Source: Bacillota bacterium
Lineage (GTDB): Bacteria > Bacillota_I > Bacilli_A > Acholeplasmatales > Acholeplasmataceae
NCBI GenBank assembly: GCA_006226985.1
Contig: SBGC01000155.1
Coordinates: forward strand, 1-5,762
Direction: 5' to 3'
DNA length: 5,762 nt
Below, piece by piece: positions 1-5,762 of the stretch. A model generated the notes under the pieces. It was not told the origin of the DNA, searched no databases, and saw nothing but the letters and a program-made list of their open reading frames with translations. A program made the position numbers and the translations under genes. How positions within the stretch are numbered: position 1 is the first letter of the stretch; every line of letters begins with the position of its first letter.

Positions 1-719
1 ATAGTTAATATAAAAGCAAATATACTTGAGAAGAGTGGTATGGAATAATTAATCATAAAATCACCAGCATCAAGAAAAGCTTGTGTAATTCCAGGTACTT
101 TTGCGTCACCAAATGCACTAAATAATCCTGTAATATTGGGGAACACAAAGAGTAACATACCAACAGCAATCGTTAATGCCACGAAAAGATAGATCATTGG
201 GGTACGAATCGCTCCTACAATCTTACCGTTTAATTTCATTTGGTTTGAGTAATAATCAGCCATTCGGATGACTGTATCAGGTAAATCCCCTGAAACCTCA
301 CCAACTTCAATCATCATGACAAGTAAGTTGGGGAAATCTTTAGGTCTATTTGCTAATGATTTTGAAAATGAAAAACCGTTATACACATTTTGATAGAGTT
401 CAAAGAACAATTTTCTTAACTGCTTATTTTCTTGTTGTAAGGATAATAACTCTAAGGCAGGTAACAATTTAACCCCAGCCTTCAGAAGAGATCCTAACTG
501 TTTCAAGAAGAAAATAATTTGTTTCATGCTAATCAATTTACCAAATGATATATTATTTAATGTTGAAATTAAACTTTTATATTCGGTTACTGATACAACA
601 TGTAAATTCTTGGTTTGAATAAATTTAATACAGCTTGTGCGATTTAACGCTTCCATACGCCCTTTAATGATTTTTCCTGAATCGTCTTTGGCTACATATT
701 TATAGTTCTTAAGTTCCAT
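1..719 (-). CDS. pilC: Type IV pilus inner-membrane platform protein PilC/GspF, N-terminal part (truncated by window edge)
   Basis: Polytopic platform protein that couples the cytoplasmic assembly ATPase to pilin insertion into the growing filament. I translated this strand by hand: 239 open codons from ATG at 719-717 with no stop before the window ends, out of roughly 400 expected, so it is cut by the window and not broken. The N-terminus has the usual short start (KYVAKDDSGKIIKG, residues 7-20). The first T2SSF domain is clear: FLKQLGSLLKAGVKLLPALE at 71-90, NGFSFSKSLANRPKDFPNLL at 114-133, and the family signature MIEVGEVSGDLPDTV at 136-150. A membrane helix follows at about 174-195, and a second hydrophobic stretch begins near 222. 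The start lies 7 nt after the ATPase stop with only a weak GAGTAGG Shine-Dalgarno, which suggests translational coupling. The ATG 4 nt upstream (723-721) is out of frame and stops after four codons. The family assignment is secure; PilC versus GspF rests on context. Confidence 0.95.
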   Translation of the reverse strand, partial: MELKNYKYVAKDDSGKIIKGRMEALNRTSCIKFIQTKNLHVVSVTEYKSLISTLNNISFGKLISMKQIIFFLKQLGSLLKAGVKLLPALELLSLQQENKQLRKLFFELYQNVYNGFSFSKSLANRPKDFPNLLVMMIEVGEVSGDLPDTVIRMADYYSNQMKLNGKIVGAIRTPMIYLFVALTIAVGMLLFVFPNITGLFSAFGDAKVPGITQAFLDAGDFMINYSIPLFSSIFAFILT

Positions 720-726
720 ACATAGC

Positions 727-2379
727 CTACTCTACAGCAACTTTCATGACTTCTTCAAGTGTTGTAATACCTTGTTTTACTTTTTGTAAACCTGCTTGAA
801 GTAAGTTCATAGTGCCTTGTTGTCTTGCTGCTCTTTCTAAAACATTAAGAGGTGCTTTTTCAGAAATCAATTTTTGTAGCTCAGCTTTTATAGGGAGTAC
901 TTCAAAAATACCAACACGTCCTGCAAAACCTTTAAAATTACACGATGGACAACCTTTAGGTCGTTTAACTTTTTCTAAATCAATCGCATATCGTTTAAAC
1001 ATAGCAACTTCACTTGGATTAGGTTCATCAAAATAACTACATTCTGTACATAATCTTCTCACTAAACGTTGTGAGATTACTCCTGTAAGTGAAGATGCGA
1101 GTAAGAAGGGTTCAATACTCATATCAAGTAAACGCATGATTGTTTTAACTGCATCATTAGTATGAATCGTTGATAAAACTAAATGTCCTGTTAAAGATGC
1201 ACGAATGGAAATCTCAGCTGTCTCAACGTCACGAATTTCCCCAATCATGATAATATTGGGATCTTGACGAAGAATTGAACGAAGTGCACTCGCAAATGTC
1301 ATATTGACTTCAGGATGAACTTGAACTTGATTGATACCTTCAACTTTAATTTCTACTGGATCTTCAACAGTCACAATATTGACATTAGGGTCATTTAATT
1401 CGTTTAAACACGCATAAAGTGTTGTTGTTTTACCAGAACCTGTAGGTCCTGAAACTAAAACAATACCATTGGGTTGAGCAATCATATCACGAACGAGACG
1501 TTCTTCTTTTGGATCGAGTCCAATATTCTTTATTTTAGACATCGCCCCTGACAAATCTAAGATACGCATAACCACTTTTTCTCCACGAACAGTGGGTAGT
1601 GTCGAAATACGTAAATCAATCGACTTTTGTTGAATCAGTGTTTGAATTCGACCATCTTGTGGAATTCTTGTTTCAGTGATGTCCATACCAGACATAACCT
1701 TGATTCTAGATATCATCTGGTTATGAATCTTTATCGGAAATTCTCTAACCTCTTCTAAGATACCATCTACACGATATCTGACAAGGACTTTATCATCAAG
1801 TGGATCAATATGAATATCTGAAGCTCTTTGAAATACTGCAGAAGATAAAATTTGATTGACGAGTTTAACCATCGGTGTATCATCATATTCGCTCTCATCT
1901 TCTGTTTCATCTATGATGATATTTTGTTTCACACCAAGTGCTTCAAGTGTTCGTGTGAACCCATAATATTTTTCAATTTGTGTGATGATTTCATTTTTAG
2001 GTGCAGAAAATGCTTTAGGTCTTCTACCTGTAATCGCTCTAATTTCTTCGAATACAGCATAATCTAGTGGATCATATGTCGCAAAATGAATTTTATTACC
2101 ATCAAGTCTTAAAGGAATACAATGGTTTCTTCGACAAAAATTTTCATCTACTAGCTTTAATGCATTTTCATCAATCGTATAGTTAGCTAATGATACACGC
2201 ATAACTCCTGTTGTATCTTCTAATGCTTTTAAGATTTGGCTTTCATTAAGAATTTGTAGACGAACAAGCGTTTCACCTAAACGCTCATCTTTTTGTTGTT
2301 TCTTAAGGGCTTCAATAAGACTTTCTTCAGTAAGAACGCCTTCTTGAACTAAGATATCACCAATTCGTTTTAATGCCAT
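727..2379 (-). CDS. pilB: Type IV pilus assembly ATPase PilB/GspE with N-terminal MshEN domain
   Basis: Hexameric cytoplasmic ATPase that drives pilin polymerisation. Domains in order: MshEN-type repeat pair at about 4-58; GspE N-terminal domain to about 140; acidic linker (157-167); N2/core beginning at RASDIHIDP (185-193). Catalytic motifs: Walker A GPTGSGKT at 311-318, Asp box VNIVTVEDPVE at 333-343, Walker B IIMIGEIRD at 376-384 with Glu381, and His box TGHLVLSTIHTNDA at 397-410. The zinc site typical of PilB/GspE is intact: C444-x2-C447 and C477-x2-C480, followed by GRVGIFEVL (487-495). At 550 aa it is full length for PilB and far longer than ComGA (about 350 aa), and the zinc module argues against the retraction ATPase PilT. 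The ATG start has AAGGAGG 9 nt upstream, inside the end of the preceding gene, whose stop is 1 nt away. The first MshEN motif is near-canonical and the second is degraded. Assembly-ATPase function is very secure; c-di-GMP control is inference. Confidence 0.97.
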   Translation of the reverse strand: MALKRIGDILVQEGVLTEESLIEALKKQQKDERLGETLVRLQILNESQILKALEDTTGVMRVSLANYTIDENALKLVDENFCRRNHCIPLRLDGNKIHFATYDPLDYAVFEEIRAITGRRPKAFSAPKNEIITQIEKYYGFTRTLEALGVKQNIIIDETEDESEYDDTPMVKLVNQILSSAVFQRASDIHIDPLDDKVLVRYRVDGILEEVREFPIKIHNQMISRIKVMSGMDITETRIPQDGRIQTLIQQKSIDLRISTLPTVRGEKVVMRILDLSGAMSKIKNIGLDPKEERLVRDMIAQPNGIVLVSGPTGSGKTTTLYACLNELNDPNVNIVTVEDPVEIKVEGINQVQVHPEVNMTFASALRSILRQDPNIIMIGEIRDVETAEISIRASLTGHLVLSTIHTNDAVKTIMRLLDMSIEPFLLASSLTGVISQRLVRRLCTECSYFDEPNPSEVAMFKRYAIDLEKVKRPKGCPSCNFKGFAGRVGIFEVLPIKAELQKLISEKAPLNVLERAARQQGTMNLLQAGLQKVKQGITTLEEVMKVAVE

Positions 2380-2380
2380 C

Positions 2381-3565
2381 TTATATCCCCTCCTTAATGA
2401 CTAAATATTCATAATATATTTCTGGAGTTGGTAAGTATTGTTCATCATAGATTCTATATGATTCCATTTCTTCATGGAGTTTTGTTACTTCGCGGTAATA
2501 GTAAATAACAAACCCATCCATACCATCTTGAATCTTAAGTGAATAATGTGTTTCTGTTTCACTATCTGTAATCACCACATTAGGATCACTTACGATATCA
2601 GGGTTATCATAATAGAATGTTGGGAACGGTATGACCATTAAATCAACTGCTATAACATGATAGTCAGTGACAAATGGATATCCAATAAGTTTAAACTCGA
2701 TGGTTTGATTATCTATTTTTTCTAAAGTAATCTCTAAATCATAGTTCAAATGACTAAAAAATGTAAAGTCATATTTGTTGACCTGTAATATTCTCACATT
2801 TTGCCCAGGTGTTGCCCATACAGGTAAGGTTCTATTTTGCTCATAACTAAATCCACTCATTGAAGTCTTATCAACAATTCCTTGTAATCCGGATGCAATA
2901 ATCGATAATTGATTATTTGTCATTGAATAACCTGATAGTGCGCTTAGTAAAGAAAATCGATGATTTTTTTGAATAGTTATACTTTCGATAGTATCTGTTA
3001 TATGATTGACATCAAGAAGATCAATATTAGTGACTTGAGTTGAATCAATGATCGTTTGCTTAATTGCATCCTCTAGATATATTTCGAGTTGATATTCTTT
3101 TTTAATGAACAATAATTGCATATCCAATAAAACATCTTCAACAAATGTATCCATATCAAATGAATCAATGATGATATCTGAAAACTCATATCGCAATTCA
3201 CTTTCTAAAAGGAGTTCACTTTCAGATGAAATTTGAAAGTAAGCTCGGTTGCTAATGTTTTGTTTAAGAAACTGTAAAGTTTTAGAACTATCAAATGCAA
3301 ACATCGTCATATCCAAGTCATATGTATATTCTTGAAAATATATCGTATACATGGCTTCATTCATCCATTGACCAATTTCTTGTGACAAAATACTTGCATA
3401 TTGATTTTCATTTTTGTCGCCAAGATAAACAAATCCAACTGAAGTTCGATTGAGTTCTCCTTCAACTTCAAGGGTGATAAAAATCACGGCAGCAAAAATA
3501 ACTGATAAGCCAAACGTGATGGATGTAATGACGAGATATAAATTTTTCTTCATTTTATGCAGCAT
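2381..3565 (-). CDS. Membrane-anchored divergent VanW-like protein in pilus operon
   Basis: A 394-aa bitopic protein of unknown function. A lysine-flanked start (MLHKMKKN) precedes one membrane helix at about 9-31; by the positive-inside rule the rest is extracytoplasmic. Residues 42-100 resemble the N-terminal domain of YoaR/VanW proteins (VGFVYLGDKNENQYASILSQ, then a TYDLDMTMFAFD strand region). Residues 200-296 follow the VanW pattern: FS at 204-205, IIASGLQGIV at 222-231, a region near 238-254 matching the family's hydrophobic-R-hS-P-Y-P-G stretch (NRTLPVWATPG), then YDFTF and alternating strands to KLIGYP. The tail (342-392: KIQDGMDGF, YYYREV, YDEQYLPTPEIYYEYL) resembles a G5 domain. The central GGG-(I/V)-CQ signature of classical VanW is absent, and the protein has no cysteine. 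The ATG has a GGGAG Shine-Dalgarno 6 nt upstream and lies 11 nt after the PilX-like gene. Despite the family name there is no reason to infer vancomycin resistance. The assignment is by eye and moderate; a pilus role is inferred from position. Confidence 0.62.
   Translation of the reverse strand: MLHKMKKNLYLVITSITFGLSVIFAAVIFITLEVEGELNRTSVGFVYLGDKNENQYASILSQEIGQWMNEAMYTIYFQEYTYDLDMTMFAFDSSKTLQFLKQNISNRAYFQISSESELLLESELRYEFSDIIIDSFDMDTFVEDVLLDMQLLFIKKEYQLEIYLEDAIKQTIIDSTQVTNIDLLDVNHITDTIESITIQKNHRFSLLSALSGYSMTNNQLSIIASGLQGIVDKTSMSGFSYEQNRTLPVWATPGQNVRILQVNKYDFTFFSHLNYDLEITLEKIDNQTIEFKLIGYPFVTDYHVIAVDLMVIPFPTFYYDNPDIVSDPNVVITDSETETHYSLKIQDGMDGFVIYYYREVTKLHEEMESYRIYDEQYLPTPEIYYEYLVIKEGI
2389..2395 (-). 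promoter_or_regulatory. Ribosome binding site of pilB inside the preceding gene
   Basis: AAGGAGG encodes part of the last four sense codons (Lys-Glu-Gly-Ile) of the VanW-like protein and sits 9 nt before the pilB ATG. The C-terminal residues of the VanW-like protein are therefore partly dictated by the ATPase's translation signal, and the two genes should be translationally linked. Confidence 0.85.
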
Positions 3566-3571
3566 AATAAT

Positions 3572-3578
3572 CTCCCTT
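3572..3578 (-). promoter_or_regulatory. Ribosome binding site of the VanW-like gene
   Basis: AAGGGAG on the minus strand overlaps the TAA stop of the PilX-like gene (3579-3577). It is 6 nt from ATG 3565 and 18 nt from the next in-frame ATG (3553), which supports the upstream ATG as the start. Confidence 0.7.
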
Positions 3579-4731
3579 ATTTTGGATTTGTATACGTATA
3601 AGATCCATCTGTGACAATTGAACTATCATAGGGTAAAGCATATGTTTCAAATAAATCATAAAATAATCTAATATCTGTTGAAATAATAATGAGTTCTCCA
3701 CCTCGATCATTGTAGTCATCAACGTAAACACCACCATATATCGTCGAGGTTACACCAGTAACATCATATGTAAACTTGGTTCCTGTAAAGAAAATATTTC
3801 CTGAGATTTGTCGATAAATATTATTATGAAGTGTGGAGAAAACAAACGATGGGCGTTCTTCAGTTCCTGCAACAATTTTAGTATTTGAAGTAAAATGATT
3901 ACCAACAAAGAGTGTGCCAATAAACGTTGACTGTGTCGAAGCATTACCTTGAAAAATTACATCGCCAAAGACAACCACATTACCTATTAAATGACTATTT
4001 GCTTGCATTGTTAAACTTCCTTCAACGAATAAAATGCGACCATCAGCAATATGCAATGTATTACCTGAATAAATTGTTAAGTTTCCTTTTCTGATGAAAT
4101 TACCATCCATGATGTTATTCATATTTAACAAACTTTGGGTTATTGGGATAAAATCTGTACTTTTAGAAATATACTGTGTTATTTTTTTGACTGATTCTAA
4201 ATCATTAGGTTTAGGTGGGCTTGTCTGATCAACTTCATAAATTTCGAAATATGAAGGTAAAACTTCGCTTAAAACTTCGTCGGGTAATGATTTAGAGTCA
4301 CCAGAGATAAATCTACTTAGATATGTCAATAAATTTGTAGCTTCTTCCATGGTCATTGCTGAACCTGTAACTGTGCTGATATAACTAGTTACATTTCGTG
4401 TATCAGTTACACTCGAAGTCACCTCCCATAATGAAGATATGGTTTGGTGTTGCGTGATGACAACATTAAAATAGTCTTCAAGCTCAAAGATGTTTTGTTC
4501 ATTATCTAAATATGTGTTATCGTTAATTAATTCTCTAATAACCACTCTAACAGCAGCATCTACATTATAAACTGCATTTTGATAAGCCTCAGAGTTTTCT
4601 ATGTTTTGCTCAACAAGTTTAGTTTGTGAAAAAGTGATACTTAAAAGCGATGCTGCAGTTCCAATAATAAAAGTAACTATAGCAAGCATAGTAGGTAAAC
4701 CGATACCTTTTTTATTTTTTATAAGTTTCAC
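3577..4731 (-). CDS. Large PilX/GspK-like minor prepilin with beta-helix-like C-terminal half
   Basis: Type IV pilin-like protein, probably a minor or tip subunit. With the start at GTG 4731-4729 it has 384 residues. The longer frame begins at GTG 4740-4738, but that codon overlaps the AAAGGAG ribosome binding site, whereas 4731 sits 8 nt from it. The leader IKNKKG ends at Gly9 and prepilin peptidase would cut before Ile10; the hydrophobic helix (about 10-32) and SQTKLVEQNIENSEAYQNAV fit a pilin N-terminus and the PilX_N pattern. Position +5 of the mature protein is Thr (IGLPT), not the usual Glu, as in GspK. A small strand-rich region (about 94-125) is followed by a helical segment and a Pro-rich linker (SPPKP, about 171-175). 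Residues about 206-337 form short Gly/Asn-turned beta repeats (GNLTIYSGNTLHIADG, GSLTMQANSHLIGNVVVFG, GTLFVGNHFTS) like a beta-helix. There is no cysteine. The filament-subunit assignment is strong; PilX/GspK equivalence is moderate. Confidence 0.8.
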   Translation of the reverse strand: MKLIKNKKGIGLPTMLAIVTFIIGTAASLLSITFSQTKLVEQNIENSEAYQNAVYNVDAAVRVVIRELINDNTYLDNEQNIFELEDYFNVVITQHQTISSLWEVTSSVTDTRNVTSYISTVTGSAMTMEEATNLLTYLSRFISGDSKSLPDEVLSEVLPSYFEIYEVDQTSPPKPNDLESVKKITQYISKSTDFIPITQSLLNMNNIMDGNFIRKGNLTIYSGNTLHIADGRILFVEGSLTMQANSHLIGNVVVFGDVIFQGNASTQSTFIGTLFVGNHFTSNTKIVAGTEERPSFVFSTLHNNIYRQISGNIFFTGTKFTYDVTGVTSTIYGGVYVDDYNDRGGELIIISTDIRLFYDLFETYALPYDSSIVTDGSYTYTNPK

Positions 4732-4739
4732 TAACTTCA

Positions 4740-4746
4740 CTCCTTT
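4740..4746 (-). promoter_or_regulatory. Ribosome binding site of the PilX-like prepilin (decides GTG start)
   Basis: AAAGGAG lies directly after the TAG stop of the PilW-like gene (4749-4747). The last G is also the first base of an in-frame GTG at 4740, which is therefore too close to be used. GTG 4731 is 8 nt away and is the plausible start. Confidence 0.85.
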
Positions 4747-5310
4747 CTAAACAATATCTATGACAAACGAATAGGAAGCCGTATAATTAAACGTTATATC
4801 TTCTTCTACTGCAAATAAAACAATTTCAAAGATAATCGTTGCGTATTCACCATCGACTGGTGTTCCTGAAGTTCCAACTAAGACAATCGTGGAAAGATTA
4901 TCAAGAACAAATCCTTTTAAATTTAAAACTTGTGGTGTTCCTGTCTCTCTAGTTAGTATAAGTTCGTTATTTGTATATTCTATTTTTAAAAAATTAGCTG
5001 GATCATAATACTCTACTTGAATACCTGATTCATCAATATATTGAAGGTATTGTTGTTCAAAAAGTACACAATTATCTTGACCAGCACATGATGATACTCT
5101 CGTTGGACCAAAGTTTCTGAGCTGTGTTTCGATTGTCTCAACAACGAGCATACCCACGGTGTTTGCTTGATTATTTAAAATTGTTGTTTTTGAAGACTGT
5201 ATAAATAGTGTCAGCATTTGTGCAATGAGACCGAGAGTAATGGATGATAAGAATATCGCCATTAATAATTCAAGTAATGAGATCCCTTTTTTATTAGACG
5301 ATAGTTTCAT
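4747..5310 (-). CDS. Minor prepilin, PilW/GspJ-like
   Basis: Type IV prepilin of 187 aa. The nine-residue leader MKLSSNKKG is followed by ISLLELLMAIF, so the prepilin peptidase site is Gly9|Ile10 with the conserved Glu at mature position 5 (residue 14). The hydrophobic helix runs from about 10 to 37 and continues as the usual amphipathic stalk (LNNQANTVGMLVVETIETQL). The globular domain starts with a short loop holding Cys75 and Cys81 and then alternates beta strands to the C-terminus. The VETIETQLRNFGP segment matches the position of the conserved helix before the variable domain in PilW/GspJ proteins. ATG 5310-5308 has AGAGG 8 nt upstream, and the gene overlaps the end of the preceding prepilin by 17 nt in another frame, which points to coupled translation. 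The prepilin assignment is secure; PilW/GspJ is suggested by size and its place between the I-like and K-like genes. Confidence 0.88.
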   Translation of the reverse strand: MKLSSNKKGISLLELLMAIFLSSITLGLIAQMLTLFIQSSKTTILNNQANTVGMLVVETIETQLRNFGPTRVSSCAGQDNCVLFEQQYLQYIDESGIQVEYYDPANFLKIEYTNNELILTRETGTPQVLNLKGFVLDNLSTIVLVGTSGTPVDGEYATIIFEIVLFAVEEDITFNYTASYSFVIDIV

Positions 5311-5746
5311 ATAGAATACCTCTCATCTCAACTGTTCGTGTTCTAAAGTAGGGAACGATGACTTTGAAATGAATCACTTGATAAGCTTCATAATCATCAA
5401 TGAGTGTAAATACTATTTCAATGTCATCATAAAGATGATCATTAATGGAAACATTAAAAATTGCATTACAATTAAAAACTCCTGCATCACAAGAACTTGA
5501 ATCAATGATAACCTCACCTGATGGTTGTGTTTCTAGCCATAAACCGGCTATGGAATATGCAGTATTTTGAATGAAGACTGTACGAATTTGGGTACCAGCT
5601 TCAACAGCTCGCATGCGTTCTTGTGTAGCTAATGCTTGTGTTCTAACTGATATAAAAATAGAGATAGCTGATGTAAAAACAAAAGACAGGATGAAAATCG
5701 ATGCTACTATTTCTAGCAATGTAAATCCTTTTTTTTGCTTTAGCAC
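5294..5746 (-). CDS. Minor prepilin, PilV/GspI-like
   Basis: Type IV prepilin of 150 aa, first gene visible in the operon. The leader MLKQKKG is followed by FTLLEIVASIF, a textbook class III signal: cleavage between Gly7 and Phe8, with Glu at mature +5 (residue 12). The membrane/assembly helix spans about 8-32 and continues through ALATQERMRAVEAGTQI. The small C-terminal domain contains a Cys86/Cys93 pair and several beta strands. I chose GTG 5746-5744 because the AAGGAGG ribosome binding site lies 9 nt upstream. The frame is open upstream to a TTG at 5755-5753 that directly abuts this site, which would add a spurious Cys-Cys to the leader. It ends with TAA at 5296-5294, overlapping the next prepilin gene. 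The short C-terminal domain and leading position favour PilV/GspI over a major pilin, though a pseudopilin of another subtype cannot be excluded. Confidence 0.87.
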   Translation of the reverse strand: MLKQKKGFTLLEIVASIFILSFVFTSAISIFISVRTQALATQERMRAVEAGTQIRTVFIQNTAYSIAGLWLETQPSGEVIIDSSSCDAGVFNCNAIFNVSINDHLYDDIEIVFTLIDDYEAYQVIHFKVIVPYFRTRTVEMRGILYETIV

Positions 5747-5755
5747 ACAGCACAA

Positions 5756-5762
5756 CCTCCTT
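5756..5762 (-). promoter_or_regulatory. Ribosome binding site of the first prepilin (decides GTG start)
   Basis: AAGGAGG on the minus strand at the very edge of the window. Spacing to GTG 5746 is 9 nt, while the in-frame TTG at 5755 has no spacing at all. The site therefore fixes the start at 5746. Confidence 0.85.

Noticed and set aside
812..1036. Plus-strand open frame of 74 codons
   Set aside because: It lies antisense inside pilB over its conserved zinc-binding C-terminus, with no recognisable product or ribosome binding site.
1852..2067. Plus-strand open frame of 71 codons
   Set aside because: Antisense to the pilB N-terminal and linker region; the Cys/Phe/Ile-rich translation is typical of a shadow frame.
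727..2379. PilT-type retraction ATPase
   Set aside because: The MshEN domain, the CxxC pair and the length all point to the assembly ATPase PilB.
2381..3565. Vancomycin resistance gene
   Set aside because: The similarity is only to the VanW-like fold family, whose members mostly have no link to resistance; no vanHAX-type genes are present.
3555..3944. Two short minus-strand open frames inside and at the end of the PilX-like gene
   Set aside because: Both are in another frame of a well-supported gene; the translations (Met-, Leu- and His-rich) show no domain.
4732..4746. Intergenic promoter or terminator between prepilin genes
   Set aside because: The gap is only 15 nt and is filled by the ribosome binding site; no hairpin or promoter boxes are visible.
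727..5746. ComG competence pseudopilus operon
   Set aside because: The ATPase is 550 aa with an MshEN domain, unlike the short ComGA; the order is pilins before ATPase, and the large beta-helix pilin and VanW-like protein do not fit comG.

Overview
This window is one compact operon, entirely on the minus strand, for a type IV pilus or closely related type IV filament machine. The DNA is visibly AT-rich. Strong AAGGAGG-type ribosome binding sites, very short gaps between genes and no outer-membrane component suggest a low-GC monoderm bacterium of the Firmicutes/Mollicutes-related kind. All four tryptophans in the readable proteins are encoded by TGG. No gene needs TGA as a sense codon and none ends in TGA, so nothing suggests the mycoplasma code. 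Sequence alone does not settle the taxon.

In transcription order (high to low coordinates) the genes are: a PilV/GspI-like minor prepilin (5746-5294); a PilW/GspJ-like minor prepilin (5310-4747, overlapping the first by 17 nt); a large PilX/GspK-like prepilin whose C-terminal half looks like a beta-helix (4731-3577); a bitopic protein with a divergent VanW-like extracellular domain and a G5-like tail (3565-2381); the PilB/GspE assembly ATPase with an N-terminal MshEN domain (2379-727); and the first 239 codons of the PilC/GspF inner platform protein, which runs off the window at position 1 (719-1). Gaps between genes are 1 to 15 nt, so there is no intergenic region of note. No promoter or terminator can be seen, and the operon probably continues at both ends.

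Known family roles give this picture: the three prepilins are processed by a prepilin peptidase (not in the window) and probably form a filament-tip or priming complex. PilB powers subunit addition from the cytoplasm through PilC in the membrane. The VanW-like protein takes a slot where alignment proteins such as PilM/N/O might be expected, and its job is unknown. No major pilin, PilT retraction ATPase, PilM/N/O or prepilin peptidase is encoded here.

The most interesting points are the VanW-like protein lacking the family's central Gly-Gly-Gly-x-Cys-Gln signature, the initiator-type pilin with a beta-helix passenger and no Glu5, the half-degenerate c-di-GMP motif pair in PilB, and a matching two-cysteine motif in both small prepilins. 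Two starts are moved to GTG codons, because the most upstream in-frame starts overlap or abut the ribosome binding site.
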